Assembly (NCBI RefSeq): GCF_000282895.1
Contig: NZ_ALBQ01000027.1
Location: 62,001 to 126,000, forward strand
Source of the DNA: Sphingomonas sp. ATCC 31555
GTDB taxonomy: Bacteria; Pseudomonadota; Alphaproteobacteria; Sphingomonadales; Sphingomonadaceae
DNA: 64,000 nt
Reading direction: 5' to 3'
Below, piece by piece: positions 34,616 through 44,346 of this stretch. The translations under genes were made by a program, and so were the position numbers. Below the pieces are notes generated by a model. The model made no database searches. It saw only the letters and a program-made list of their open reading frames with translations, and was not told where the DNA came from. Every line of letters begins with the position of its first letter. Positions within the stretch are counted from its first letter, which is position 1.

Positions 34616-37609
34616 TCATGGGTAAACCGCGCGGGCGGGCACGGTGACTTCAATCGTCGTGCCGCGCGCTCCGTCCACGCGGATCGACAGGGTACCGCCC
34701 AATGCTTCGGCCCGTTCGCGCATGCCACGCAGCCCGAAATGACCGCTGCGCCCCCCGGCATTCAGCGTCTCTGCGGCGATGCCGCGACCGTCGTCGCGTA
34801 CGGTTAAGACCAGCCGCCGCCGCCCATATCGTATCACGACAAGTAGCTGGGTTGCCTGCGCATGGCGCACCGCGTTCGACGCCGCCTCCTGCGTGATCAA
34901 CGCCAGTTCGTCCGCCGCCGGCGAGCAGACCGCGCGGACGGAACCCTGTTCCTCGACCGACCACCGCAGCAGCCCGCCCACGACGGGCTCGATCACCGCC
35001 TGCAGCCGTGCGGAAAGGAAGATCGGCTCCGCGGCCTCCCGCAATGCCTGTACGCGGTCTCGCCCTTCGACCAGCACGTCCTCCGCACGATCGAGCACGG
35101 CTTCCAGTGTCTCGCGCGATCGCGTGCCCGGCGGCAATTGCTCGGCTGCCGTCTGGAAGTGCAGCATCAGCCCCTGAAAGCCCTGGAGCAGCGTGTCGTG
35201 CAGTTCGCGGGCAATCCGCTCGCGCTCGTCCAACTGGGCGCACACCCCCGCCCGCGCCCGTGCGGCGACCACCGCCAGCCGCCGGCGATAGAGCAGAACC
35301 AGCAGCAACGCGCCGGCAGCCGCACACAGCGCTGCGAACCACCAGGTCTGGTAGAAGCGCGGCGCGATGCGGAATGCCAGCAAGGCGCCGCGTTCGTTCC
35401 ATACGCCATCGTTGTTCGCGGCGATCACCCGGAACCGATAGGTACCCGGGGCGAGATTGGTGTACAGCGCCTGGCGACGATCTTGCGCCTCGGTCCACGC
35501 GTTTTCGGTACCTTCCAGCCGGTAGCGGAAGCGGTTCGCCTGCGGATCGGTAAGGCTGAGCGCGGTGTAGTCGATCTCGAGCCGATCGGTGCCGGCGGGT
35601 AGTTCGACCAGCGCCGCCCCCGGTTCGCGGCGGCGGCCACCGGCCGTAAGCCCGGTGATCGCCACGGGCGGCGCCAGTCGGTTCTGCGCGATGCCCACCG
35701 CATCGATATAGGCCAACCCCTTGTTGGTCGCAAACCAGAGCCGGCCGGTGCCATCCTCGGCGATGTCGTTGCCGATCATCACGTTCAGGTTCGAGCGGGC
35801 ACGGTAATCCTGATAATAGCCGAACCGCGTGATCGGCAGGTGCGCGCCGGGCCGAAGCAGCGCCGCCTCCAACGCCGCGCGCGATACCCGCAAAATGCCG
35901 TCATGCCCGATCAGCCAGACATGCCCATCGGCGGTTGCCCGCATGCCCATGATGCCGGTGAGGAAGGGATAGGATCGGGCGGTAAGCTGCGTCAGCCCGC
36001 GGCCGTCCCATCGCCCCAGCCCCGCCTCGGCACCGATCAGTACCGACGTGCCGAGCATCGCGAAGCTGGTGACGCTGCCGATCGTCTGCGCCTCACGCCG
36101 CCAAAGCAAGGTCTCACGGCCGCCCGCATACAGGCGCAATCCGCGGCTCGCGCGGGCGACGATCATCCGGCCGCCGGCGAGCGGCAGCAATTTGCTGATC
36201 GTACCGGTTTTCAGTCCGCCATCGCCATCGGCCGGCACCAGCCGGTTCCCCGCCAGCCGATACAGCCGGTCCATCCCGCTCCAGAACGTGCCTTGGCCGT
36301 CCAGCGCGCAGACGATCGACAGCGGCTCTCCGATATCGGTGACTTGGCGCACGCTTCCGGCGCGCAGGTCGAGTAGGAAGTTGCCCGTCAGGCTGAAGGT
36401 CAACAGCCGCCGTTCGTCGCCGCAAAGTACACCGATCGACTTGCGGGCGAACACCAGCCGCGGCGCGCTGCTACCGGCATCGATTCGGTATATGCCCGCC
36501 AGCCCGGCAATGAACAGCGAACTGCCGTCGCTGGTTGGGACGAAGCCGGTGACCAGTGCGTCCTCCAGCGCGGCGCGCACGATGTTGCTGGCGGAGAAGC
36601 GGTCCAACCCCGATTCCGTGCCGATCCAGATATTGCCCTCACGATCCTCGGCAACGGCAACGCTGAGGGACGAGGTGAGGCCCTGCCCGGCCGTCATCCG
36701 TTCCATACGCGAAGGCTGGCGATCGGCGAAAGCGATCCGGGCCAGCCCGTCATCCTGCCCGGTCAGCCACAACCGGCCCTGTCGGTCAAACCGCATGCCC
36801 CGCCGGACATAGGGCGTGTTCGCGCCCGCCAGCGGGAAGGTCGCCCCTCGCCCGTCGATCCGGCGCAGGCCCGCCTTGTCGCCAATCCAGATCACGCCCT
36901 GCGCATCCGCTGCAAGCGCCGCGTCGCTGGTCGCCCGCATCGGCAGCGTCTCGAAGCGCCGCGCACCCGGGCGCAATCGCTGTACGCGCGGTTCCGTGGC
37001 AATGTAGATGCTTCCATCCGCAGCAGCGAGGAGCGGGCCCATCGGACCACCGGCATAGCCCTGGGCGGCTCCGATGCGCGTCCATTTGCCGTTTTTCAGC
37101 CGCGCCAGCAGCAACATCCCGCGACTGTCGCTGCTGACCCAGATCGATCCGTCGCGCCCCTCGACGATCGCGTCGACCCCGCCGCTGGGCCGCCAGGGAT
37201 TCGCGCCGCGCAGCTTGCCGCCCCGCACCACGCCGATGCCGCCAAAGTCATAGCCGACCCAGATATCGCCATTCCTCGCCGCCAGCAGCGCTGTTACCTG
37301 CAGCGAGCGGCGGGCGTCGTCCTCGGGATCGACCCGCTCGAAGCGGATGCCGTCAAACCGGTAGAGGCCCGTCGCCGTGCCCAGCCATAAGAACCCGTCG
37401 CGGCTCTGTACGATGGCGCGAATACTGGGCGGCGCACCGTCTCTTAACGTCCAATGGGCATGGCGGAGTTCGGATAGCGCCTGATCTGGCAGCACCGCGG
37501 CAGCGATGCCGGGCCAAAGCAGCAGGAACCAGGCGACACACAGCAATCGGCAAAGCGATTGCCCGCTCCGCTTTGTCTGCCCCCCAAATTCTCTGCCGAC
37601 ACCGCCCAT
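34616..37609 (-). CDS. Reg_prop/Y_Y_Y-type sensor histidine kinase
   Basis: A 997-residue sensor kinase. After a signal peptide (about 1-38) come many beta-propeller repeats (TRDGAPPSIR-like start, then blocks such as DGFLWLGTATGLYRFDG, GNIWIGTESGLDRFS), a Y_Y_Y domain (near 660-730: RFRYRLEGTENAWTE, LAPGTYRFRVIAANNDG), one membrane helix (WWFAALCAAAGALLLVLLY), a HisKA_3 domain with ARELHDTLLQGFQGLM and an HATPase domain with QEAASNAVRHAQ and RDDGRGI. There is no receiver or DNA-binding domain, and no regulator gene adjoins. ATG at 37609 is chosen; an in-frame GTG at 37645 is possible. It diverges from a TonB receptor and may sense its ligand. Confidence 0.88.
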   Translation of the reverse strand: MGGVGREFGGQTKRSGQSLCRLLCVAWFLLLWPGIAAAVLPDQALSELRHAHWTLRDGAPPSIRAIVQSRDGFLWLGTATGLYRFDGIRFERVDPEDDARRSLQVTALLAARNGDIWVGYDFGGIGVVRGGKLRGANPWRPSGGVDAIVEGRDGSIWVSSDSRGMLLLARLKNGKWTRIGAAQGYAGGPMGPLLAAADGSIYIATEPRVQRLRPGARRFETLPMRATSDAALAADAQGVIWIGDKAGLRRIDGRGATFPLAGANTPYVRRGMRFDRQGRLWLTGQDDGLARIAFADRQPSRMERMTAGQGLTSSLSVAVAEDREGNIWIGTESGLDRFSASNIVRAALEDALVTGFVPTSDGSSLFIAGLAGIYRIDAGSSAPRLVFARKSIGVLCGDERRLLTFSLTGNFLLDLRAGSVRQVTDIGEPLSIVCALDGQGTFWSGMDRLYRLAGNRLVPADGDGGLKTGTISKLLPLAGGRMIVARASRGLRLYAGGRETLLWRREAQTIGSVTSFAMLGTSVLIGAEAGLGRWDGRGLTQLTARSYPFLTGIMGMRATADGHVWLIGHDGILRVSRAALEAALLRPGAHLPITRFGYYQDYRARSNLNVMIGNDIAEDGTGRLWFATNKGLAYIDAVGIAQNRLAPPVAITGLTAGGRRREPGAALVELPAGTDRLEIDYTALSLTDPQANRFRYRLEGTENAWTEAQDRRQALYTNLAPGTYRFRVIAANNDGVWNERGALLAFRIAPRFYQTWWFAALCAAAGALLLVLLYRRRLAVVAARARAGVCAQLDERERIARELHDTLLQGFQGLMLHFQTAAEQLPPGTRSRETLEAVLDRAEDVLVEGRDRVQALREAAEPIFLSARLQAVIEPVVGGLLRWSVEEQGSVRAVCSPAADELALITQEAASNAVRHAQATQLLVVIRYGRRRLVLTVRDDGRGIAAETLNAGGRSGHFGLRGMRERAEALGGTLSIRVDGARGTTIEVTVPARAVYP

Positions 37610-37702
37610 CCCCCCAACGTTAGACGAGCCGGACAAGGCTTGCACTATCCGTGCGATCGAGCGTCACCTCGCCAGCCAGCGCCATACTCCATCGTTATGC
37701 GA

Positions 37703-37733
37703 TTGACTCGCAATAGCTCTAATGATTAAGAGC
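37703..37733 (+). promoter_or_regulatory. Possible promoter and dyad upstream of the 37757 TonB receptor
   Basis: TTGACT (37703-37708) is followed by an AT-rich stretch, with an imperfect dyad GCTCTAATGATTAAGAGC at 37716-37733. It is the only AT-rich part of the 147-base divergent gap. A matching -10 is not clear, so the call is tentative. Confidence 0.3.
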
Positions 37734-37756
37734 CGCTCGTCACATGGGGGGAATAG

Positions 37757-40021
37757 ATGAAGCTTCGCTGGCTGCTTACGACGTCGTTGTTCACTGCTTT
37801 CGCGCTGCCGCTGCCGGCCGTGGCGCAAGATGTGGCACCGCCCTCAGGCGATCAGAGCGAGATCATTGTCACCGGTGAGAAAGCATCGCGCACGCTGCAG
37901 GAAACCACGGCGTCGGTGAGCGTCACGACTGAGACCAAGTTGCGCGCCGAAAACATCCTTACCATCCAGGATGTGTTCAACCGCACCGCCAACACGTCCG
38001 AGACCTATGGCGCCTCGGGCTTTTCGATCCGCGGCATCGATCAGCGCGGCGTCTCGGGCGGCGGCGACGCCGCGACCGCCACCGTGTTCGTCGATGGTGC
38101 GCCACTGCCGCAGGATGTGCTCTCGAACGGCCCGACCGACATGTGGGACGTCGCGCAGGTCGAAATCTTCCGTGGGCCGCAATCGACGATCCAGGGCCTT
38201 AATGCGCTAGCAGGCGCCGTCCATATCCGCACGCAGGATCCGAGCTTCGATTGGAGCCTCAAGGGCCGCGCGCTGCTGGCGTCCTTCGACACGCGGCAGT
38301 TCGCCGTCGCCGGAGGCGGCCCGATCGTGCCGGGCGAACTGGCGTTCCGCATCTCGGCGGAAAAGCGCGACTCAGACGGCTTTATCCGCAACATCACCCG
38401 AAACGTGCCGGAAGCTCCGGTCGATTCCACCTCGATCCGCGGCAAACTGTTGTGGACGCCCTCTGCGCTTGCGGGCTTCGAGGCGCGCCTCGGCTATCAT
38501 TATTTCCGGACGAAGGGCGGCTATCTCTTCACCTATGTCGATCGCTCGGTGCCGGATTATTTCGACAACCGCACCAATCCGTCCGATTATCCGAACAGCA
38601 GCAACGTCGATAACGATCAGGCGACGCTCGACCTGCGCTATGCCCTGGGCGGCGGGCTCTCGCTGACGGCGCTGACGACCTCGACCGACACCGATTTCAC
38701 TCGCAAGTTCGATGGCGATTCCTCGGCCGCGAGCCGCGCGTACAGCGACATCGACGGGGGCGCGAAGACAGTCACGCAAGAGCTGCGACTGAACTATGAA
38801 GGCGATCGATTGAGCGGCCTGGTCGGTCTTTTCTACTATGACCGCGACCAATATCGCCGCTCGCGACAGGTGACGCTGGTGCCAACGCCGGGCAACACCA
38901 TCGCCAATCTGCTCACCGGCACGCTCGGCGCGCAGGCGGCAGCACGGGTAGCATCGCTCTACACCGCGGCGCTGCCCTTTATTCCTGTCGATTATCGATC
39001 GAATTTCCCGACCAAGGTGCAGACGATCGCGGTGTTCGGGGATGCCCGTTACCGCCTGACCGATCGTCTGTCGCTGCTCGGCGGCTTTCGCTACGATCAC
39101 GAACGCAACAAGATCGCGGGCGAGGCAGTGGCGACGTTCGTCGGCACCCTGCCCAATCCCGCTGCCTATGGCGCGCTTGCGCCCGCCTTCGCCGGCATCA
39201 ACGCCGCCGTTCTCGGGCTGGTGGACGATGCCAACGGCTCCGCGCCGCTGGGCACGCGCACGTTCAACGCCTTCCTGCCCAAGGGTGGCGTGGAGATGGC
39301 GTGGACCCCGGACCTCTCGACGGCTTTCGTCGCCCAGCGCGGCTATCGCTCGGGCGGCAGCTCGTTCAACACCGCGCGTTCGCAGCTCTTCGCCTATGAT
39401 CCGGAATTCACCTGGAACTACGAACTTTCGCTGCGCTCGGCCTGGTTCAATGGACGCCTCACCGCCAATGCCAACGCCTTCTACATCGATTGGAAGCAGC
39501 AGCAGACCAACGCGAATTTCGGCAACGGCACCTATGACACGCATACGGTGAACGCCGGCAAATCGCACCTCTACGGCTTCGAACTGGAACTGGCGCACCG
39601 CCCCTCGGGCGCGTTCGACTGGTATGCTAGCCTGGGCTATACCCGCACCAAGTTCGACGAATTTGTCACCAATGTCGGCTCGATCACCAACCTGTCCGGC
39701 ATGGAATTTTCCTATGCCCCGCGCTGGACGATGGCCGGCGGCGCGAATCTTCGGTTCGGCGGGGGCTTCAACGCCAATCTCAACGCCAGCTATCGCAGCG
39801 CCGTCTACACCGACGTTGTGGTGCCGCAATCGTCGGTGCGCGTGGGCGATCGCACGCTCGTCAACGCACGGATCGGCTATGCCGCCGAACATTGGAGCCT
39901 CTCACTGTTCGCCAACAACCTGCTCGAAGAAAAATACGATCAGTATGTGAACAGCAACACCAACTTCGCCATCATCGGCGCGCCGCGCACCGTCGGCGTG
40001 ATCTTGGAAGCCGGGTTTTGA
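37757..40021 (+). CDS. TonB-dependent receptor, probable iron/siderophore uptake
   Basis: A 754-residue receptor with signal peptide ending at PAVAQ, TonB-box-like SEIIVTGEKASRTLQET, plug segments FSIRGIDQRGVSGGG and VEIFRGPQSTIQGLNALAG, and a barrel ending in GVILEAGF. ATG at 37757 follows GGGGGGAATAG. Following it directly are a membrane protein and a PepSY protein, the usual companions of siderophore receptors, and the barrel has the general size of such receptors (about 750 residues) rather than of glycan receptors. No Fur box was recognised in the promoter region. The ligand is inferred from context only. Confidence 0.88.
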   Translation: MKLRWLLTTSLFTAFALPLPAVAQDVAPPSGDQSEIIVTGEKASRTLQETTASVSVTTETKLRAENILTIQDVFNRTANTSETYGASGFSIRGIDQRGVSGGGDAATATVFVDGAPLPQDVLSNGPTDMWDVAQVEIFRGPQSTIQGLNALAGAVHIRTQDPSFDWSLKGRALLASFDTRQFAVAGGGPIVPGELAFRISAEKRDSDGFIRNITRNVPEAPVDSTSIRGKLLWTPSALAGFEARLGYHYFRTKGGYLFTYVDRSVPDYFDNRTNPSDYPNSSNVDNDQATLDLRYALGGGLSLTALTTSTDTDFTRKFDGDSSAASRAYSDIDGGAKTVTQELRLNYEGDRLSGLVGLFYYDRDQYRRSRQVTLVPTPGNTIANLLTGTLGAQAAARVASLYTAALPFIPVDYRSNFPTKVQTIAVFGDARYRLTDRLSLLGGFRYDHERNKIAGEAVATFVGTLPNPAAYGALAPAFAGINAAVLGLVDDANGSAPLGTRTFNAFLPKGGVEMAWTPDLSTAFVAQRGYRSGGSSFNTARSQLFAYDPEFTWNYELSLRSAWFNGRLTANANAFYIDWKQQQTNANFGNGTYDTHTVNAGKSHLYGFELELAHRPSGAFDWYASLGYTRTKFDEFVTNVGSITNLSGMEFSYAPRWTMAGGANLRFGGGFNANLNASYRSAVYTDVVVPQSSVRVGDRTLVNARIGYAAEHWSLSLFANNLLEEKYDQYVNSNTNFAIIGAPRTVGVILEAGF

Positions 40022-40596
40022 TCGGCGGCGCATTCCCCGGCGCGGCGGCCGCCATGCTCGTCGGCGCGGCGACGGGCGCATGGATGCTGCGCCACGCCTG
40101 GCGCCGGAAAGTGGGCAAGGCGCCGTGGCGATGGGTGGGGCTTTCCCTGTTGGCATTCACGTTGCTCTGGCCTGCCTGGCTGCTGGGGGCCGCCCGCGGA
40201 CCTTTCGCTGCGCTTGCCCTGATCGGGGTCGCCGCCCTTGGCGTGGTGGCAAGCGGCTATACCATACGACCGGCAAAGGCTGGACGCGCGCCGCGCGAAG
40301 GCCTGGCACCCGAACCGGCAGAGCGCGCGCCAAGCCTGTGGCGTACCACCTTGCGTTGGTCACTCGCCGGGCCGGTGGGCATGGTCGCTGCGATGGCGGT
40401 CGGCATCAGCTATGCCGTCTGGGCGCCGGGTGCGATACAGACGCGGCTGCTGATCGGCGGGCTGCTCGTGCCGCTCGCCTGGGGCGGCGCGATGGCGTGG
40501 ACGCTGGCCGACAACCGCATCCTGCGCGCCACCGCCGTGCTGGTAGGAACCGCCATTCTCGGCTTCGGCCTGGCCATGCTCCGGGGGCTCGCATGA
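40018..40596 (+). CDS. Hypothetical membrane protein between TonB receptor and PepSY genes
   Basis: A protein of about 192 residues with roughly six hydrophobic segments (GAFPGAAAAMLVGAATGAW; WVGLSLLAFTLLWPAWLLG; FAALALIGVAALGVVASGY; GPVGMVAAMAVGISYAVW; LLIGGLLVPLAWGGAMAW; TAVLVGTAILGFGLAM). TTG at 40018 overlaps the receptor stop and begins a complete first helix; ATG at 40054 would cut it. The position and second half recall DUF3649/DUF3325-type proteins of iron-uptake operons, but similarity is too weak for a firm name. Its stop overlaps the PepSY gene's ATG. Confidence 0.65.
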   Translation: MIGGAFPGAAAAMLVGAATGAWMLRHAWRRKVGKAPWRWVGLSLLAFTLLWPAWLLGAARGPFAALALIGVAALGVVASGYTIRPAKAGRAPREGLAPEPAERAPSLWRTTLRWSLAGPVGMVAAMAVGISYAVWAPGAIQTRLLIGGLLVPLAWGGAMAWTLADNRILRATAVLVGTAILGFGLAMLRGLA

Positions 40597-42110
40597 CGAA
40601 GACCAAGACCAAGACCACCACTACGGCTAAGAACGGCACCGGCTTTCCCTCACCCGATCTGGTCCGCGCCGTGCTGAAGGGGCATAGCGGGCTGGGCCTG
40701 GCCTTTGCCGGCCTGCTCTACCTTGTGTGCCTTACCGGCACGATCGCGGTGTTCGTCAACGAATTCCAGCGCTGGGAAAATCCGGGCGCCGAACGGATGG
40801 AGACGCTGTCGCCGGACGCGGCGCAGGCCGCCTATCGCGGGGCGCTGGCGCGGACGCCTGGGCCGGTGGAGCATGTCCTCATACTGATGCCCAGTGCCGC
40901 GCGGCCCTGGCCGACGGTGCGGGTGGATGGCGAAGGCGGCCGGCAGACCACCTGGATCGCCGACAATAGCGGCCGGATCACCGGCCAGATGCGCGACGGC
41001 TGGACCGAGTTCCTCGTCGGGCTGCACGTTTACCTGCACCTTCCGAAGAGCTGGGGCATCTTCATCGTCGGGCTGACCGGCGTCGCATTGCTTTCCTCAC
41101 TAATTTCCGGGCTGCTCGCGCATCCCCGCATCTTCCGCGACGCCTTCCACCTCCGGCTGGGCGGCTCGCGGCGGCTGCAGGAGGCCGATCTGCACAACCG
41201 CATTGGCGTGTGGGCCCTGCCATTTCATGTCACCGTATCGCTGACCGGGGCACTACTCGGGCTCAGTTCGATCATCGTCGGCGTGATCGGCCTCGCCGTG
41301 TTTCAGGGCGATACCGCCAAGGTCTATGCGATCTTCACCCCGCCCCATCCGCCCGAAAACGCACGCACCGCCCCGCCGCTGGACCTGCGGCCCCTGTTCG
41401 CCCGGGTGACGGAACGCGCGCCGGGCGGCCGCATCGTCTATCTCGTGGTCGAGCACCCGACCGAACAGGGCGCATCCGCCGTGTTCGAGGTCGCGCGCGA
41501 AACCACGCGTCTCGCTAATGAAGACAGCTATGCCTTTGATCGCGCGGGCAAGCTCTACTACGAGAAGCAGGCCGCGCAGAGCAATCTCGGCCAGCAGATC
41601 CTCGGCTCGCTCGGCCTGCTGCATTTCGGCTGGTTCGGCGGCGGCGTCATCAAAGTCGCCTATGCGCTGCTCGGTCTCGGCCTCACCTATCTCGCGGTGG
41701 GCGGGGTCAACATCTGGCTGGCGCGCCGGCGCGACAAGGGCCGCCCGGCGCCGGGCTGGGAGCGCATCTGGACGGGCATCGTCTGGGGCCAGCCGATCGC
41801 ACTGGCATCGACCGCCCTTGTCGGCGTCGCCCAATGGTCGGCCGCACCGCTGCTCTGGACTTGGAGCATCGCCAGCCTCGCCGCGCTCGGCGCCGCCGCA
41901 CTGCTGCCGCCCGCGACGCTGTCGCGAATCGGTCGCCTGGCGACGGGGGCGCTCCTGATCGGGCTCGCCGCAGCGCATCCGCTCCGTCTCGGCACCGGCG
42001 ACGGGATGGCCCTGATCGTCGATGCGGCGCTAGCCGTCATCGGCCTGGGCCTGGTGGCAACGGCGCGCGCCCGCTTCGCCCGCCCGAAGCGCGCGCCGCT
42101 GGCCGCATGA
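40593..42110 (+). CDS. PepSY-associated membrane protein (siderophore reductase type)
   Basis: A 505-residue PepSY_TM protein. The pattern is: first helix near 30-52 (HSGLGLAFAGLLYLVCLTG), periplasmic PepSY-like domain ending DGWTEFLVGLHVYLHLP, helix GIFIVGLTGVALLSSLISG, then DLHNRIGVWALPFHVTVSLTG, a second PepSY segment and further helices toward the C-terminus. Conserved His pairs in helices (HVYLH; HNR; FHV) fit heme binding, as in iron(III)-siderophore reductases of this family. It is coupled to the preceding gene (ATGA). The N-terminus is Thr/Lys-rich. Confidence 0.85.
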   Translation: MTKTKTKTTTTAKNGTGFPSPDLVRAVLKGHSGLGLAFAGLLYLVCLTGTIAVFVNEFQRWENPGAERMETLSPDAAQAAYRGALARTPGPVEHVLILMPSAARPWPTVRVDGEGGRQTTWIADNSGRITGQMRDGWTEFLVGLHVYLHLPKSWGIFIVGLTGVALLSSLISGLLAHPRIFRDAFHLRLGGSRRLQEADLHNRIGVWALPFHVTVSLTGALLGLSSIIVGVIGLAVFQGDTAKVYAIFTPPHPPENARTAPPLDLRPLFARVTERAPGGRIVYLVVEHPTEQGASAVFEVARETTRLANEDSYAFDRAGKLYYEKQAAQSNLGQQILGSLGLLHFGWFGGGVIKVAYALLGLGLTYLAVGGVNIWLARRRDKGRPAPGWERIWTGIVWGQPIALASTALVGVAQWSAAPLLWTWSIASLAALGAAALLPPATLSRIGRLATGALLIGLAAAHPLRLGTGDGMALIVDAALAVIGLGLVATARARFARPKRAPLAA

Positions 42111-42256
42111 TCCCGATCGCAGCGCACCACCCCCATCATGCGTTGGTCGTAGTTGCATGTACCAGGCGCTTTCAGCAGACATAAGCGCGACTTGAGGCGA
42201 TATGCTGCGTTCAGGCCGCATCAATGCGCTCGGCGTTGGAGAGGGATTCGCCACAC

Positions 42257-43267
42257 ATGATACTTCGATCGATCACGACGGTTCTGGCGCTGACGTCCGC
42301 AAGCTGGGCGATGCCGGCTGCTGCGCAGGCGCCCCGCGTCGCCGGATCAAATCCGATCGTGCGCGACAAGTTCACCGCCGATCCTGCCCCGCTGGTGGTC
42401 GGCGATCGCCTGTACCTGTATGTCGGCCATGACGAGGCGCAGCGCGACGAAATGTTCAACATGCGAGAATGGCTCGTCTATTCCACCACCGACATGAAGC
42501 ATTGGGTCGATCACGGCCCGATCATGAACGTCGCCGATTTCAAATGGGCGAAAAAGGACGCCTGGGCGTCGCAGACGATCCAGAAGAACGGCAAATACTA
42601 CTTCTACGCCGCCGTCGAGCACGACAACACTCATCCGGGCAAGGCAATCGGCGTTGCAGTCTCGGACTCGCCGACAGGGCCGTTCACCGATGCGCGCGGG
42701 TCGGCGCTGATCACCAACCAGATGACGCCCAAGGGAACGCATAGCTGGGAAGACATCGATCCCACGGTGCTGACCGACGACGACGGCACCACCTGGATCG
42801 CCTGGGGCAATCGGCAATGCTATATCGCCAAGCTGAAGCCCAATATGATCGAAATCGACGGGCCGATTCAGGAAATCACGCCGCCGGATTTCGAGGAGGG
42901 GCCCTGGCTGCACAAGCGCGGCAAGCTCTATTACTTGACCTACGCTTCCCTCGATCGCTCCCGCCACCGCGACGAACGGGTCTCCTACGCGACGGCGCCT
43001 GCGATCACCGGGCCGTGGACCCCGCGCGGAGAACTGACCGGATCGGGCAAGTACAGCTTCACCATCCATCCCGGCATCGCCGAGTTCAAGGGCAAGTCGT
43101 ACGTCTTCCTCCACAATGCGACGCTCAGCATCGGCGATCTCAATGGCGCGATCGGGCGACGGGCCGTGACGGTGGAGCATCTCCACTATAATGCTGACGG
43201 GACGATGAAGCCGGTCGTCCAGACGGATGCAGGCGTTTCCTCACTACCGCCAGCGGTAGCCCGCTGA
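42257..43267 (+). CDS. Glycoside hydrolase family 43 enzyme, exported
   Basis: A 336-residue five-bladed beta-propeller hydrolase. A signal peptide ends near MPAAAQA. GH43 catalytic elements are present: base Asp in TADPAPLVV, pKa-tuning Asp in EDIDPTVL, and acid Glu in EEGPWLHKRG. Such enzymes cleave arabinan or xylan side chains. ATG at 42257 has GGAGAGGG about 11 bases upstream; an in-frame ATG at 42224 would place extra residues before the signal. It stands alone: the 146-base upstream and 95-base downstream gaps contain no gene. Confidence 0.87.
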   Translation: MILRSITTVLALTSASWAMPAAAQAPRVAGSNPIVRDKFTADPAPLVVGDRLYLYVGHDEAQRDEMFNMREWLVYSTTDMKHWVDHGPIMNVADFKWAKKDAWASQTIQKNGKYYFYAAVEHDNTHPGKAIGVAVSDSPTGPFTDARGSALITNQMTPKGTHSWEDIDPTVLTDDDGTTWIAWGNRQCYIAKLKPNMIEIDGPIQEITPPDFEEGPWLHKRGKLYYLTYASLDRSRHRDERVSYATAPAITGPWTPRGELTGSGKYSFTIHPGIAEFKGKSYVFLHNATLSIGDLNGAIGRRAVTVEHLHYNADGTMKPVVQTDAGVSSLPPAVAR

Positions 43268-43362
43268 GATCCGGACGGAGAAGCGCTATCCGGCACCGAA
43301 GAATCCCCGCTCCTCGCAATCACTTGGTAGACCCCGGGCCCGCCTGCCGTTAAGCACGACCT

Positions 43363-44346
43363 ATGCGACGCTGCACCAGCATGCTGTTGCGGCTGGCGAT
43401 TGCGACGTCCAGCGTCGCGCTGACGGCCTGCAATCGGCACCAATCGACGCTCGCCACCTTCGGCGAGGAGGCATCGGGCATCAACCGAATCACTCTCGTG
43501 ATGGTCGTTGGTGCGCTGGTGATTGCTGCGGCCGTTGCCGGCCTGATGGCCTGGGCGGTACGGGCTCGGCCGGGGGCGCTCAGCCTGCGGCGCGGAGAGG
43601 GGCTGATCCTCATCGCCGGCGGGCTCATCCCTGCGCTGGTGCTGATCGCGCTGCTCGGCTTCAGCCTACCCTATATGCGTCCGCGCCCCGTCGCGGCGGC
43701 CGATCTGCGGATCGACGTCACTGGCGAGCAATTCTGGTGGCGCGTCGCCTATCGTCCGCAGAACGGCGGCGCGGTGACGAGCGCGAACGAAATTCGCATC
43801 CCCGTCGGCCGTACCGTGCTGTTCCGGCTGGCGGGCGGCGACGTGGTCCATAGCTTCTGGATTCCCGGGCTAGCGGGCAAGATGGACATGATCCCGGGCC
43901 GCACCAACGACCTGCCGGTCCGCGCAACCCGGCCGGGGCGCTTCCGGGGCCAGTGCACCGAATTCTGTGGCCTGTCCCACGCGCTGATGGCGTTCGACGT
44001 TGTGGCGATGGAGCCCGCTGCGTTCGATCGCTGGCTTGCCGAGCAGCGCCGGCCCGCGGCGGCGACAGGCGGAACGCCCGGCGCGGCGCTGTTCGCGCAG
44101 CACGGCTGCGGCGGCTGCCACGCGATCCGGGGCACCGCGGCCCAAGGCACGATCGGGCCGGACCTGACCCATATCGGCAGCCGCCCGACGGTGGCCGCCG
44201 GCACGCTGCCCAACCAGCCGGCGGCCCTCGCCCGGTTCATCCGCACGCCTGCTGCCGTGAAACCCGGCGCCCGGATGCCGAGTTACCCACAGATGCCCGA
44301 AGCAGAAGCCCGCGCCATCGCCCAGTATCTCGGTACGCTGGAATGA
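43363..44346 (+). CDS. coxB: Cytochrome c oxidase subunit II fused to cytochrome c
   Basis: A 327-residue lipoprotein-like subunit II (caa3 type). A lipobox-like LTAC lies near residue 24. Two membrane helices (near 36-60 and 75-100) precede the CuA domain, with GEQFWWRVAY, VHSFWIPGLAGKMDMIPG and the CuA ligands CTEFCGLSHALM. A C-terminal cytochrome c domain has CGGCHAIRG and a later Met ligand region (RMPSYPQM). It accepts electrons from a soluble or bound donor and passes them to subunit I. It opens a run of overlapping genes; the next ATG overlaps its stop. Confidence 0.93.
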   Translation: MRRCTSMLLRLAIATSSVALTACNRHQSTLATFGEEASGINRITLVMVVGALVIAAAVAGLMAWAVRARPGALSLRRGEGLILIAGGLIPALVLIALLGFSLPYMRPRPVAAADLRIDVTGEQFWWRVAYRPQNGGAVTSANEIRIPVGRTVLFRLAGGDVVHSFWIPGLAGKMDMIPGRTNDLPVRATRPGRFRGQCTEFCGLSHALMAFDVVAMEPAAFDRWLAEQRRPAAATGGTPGAALFAQHGCGGCHAIRGTAAQGTIGPDLTHIGSRPTVAAGTLPNQPAALARFIRTPAAVKPGARMPSYPQMPEAEARAIAQYLGTLE

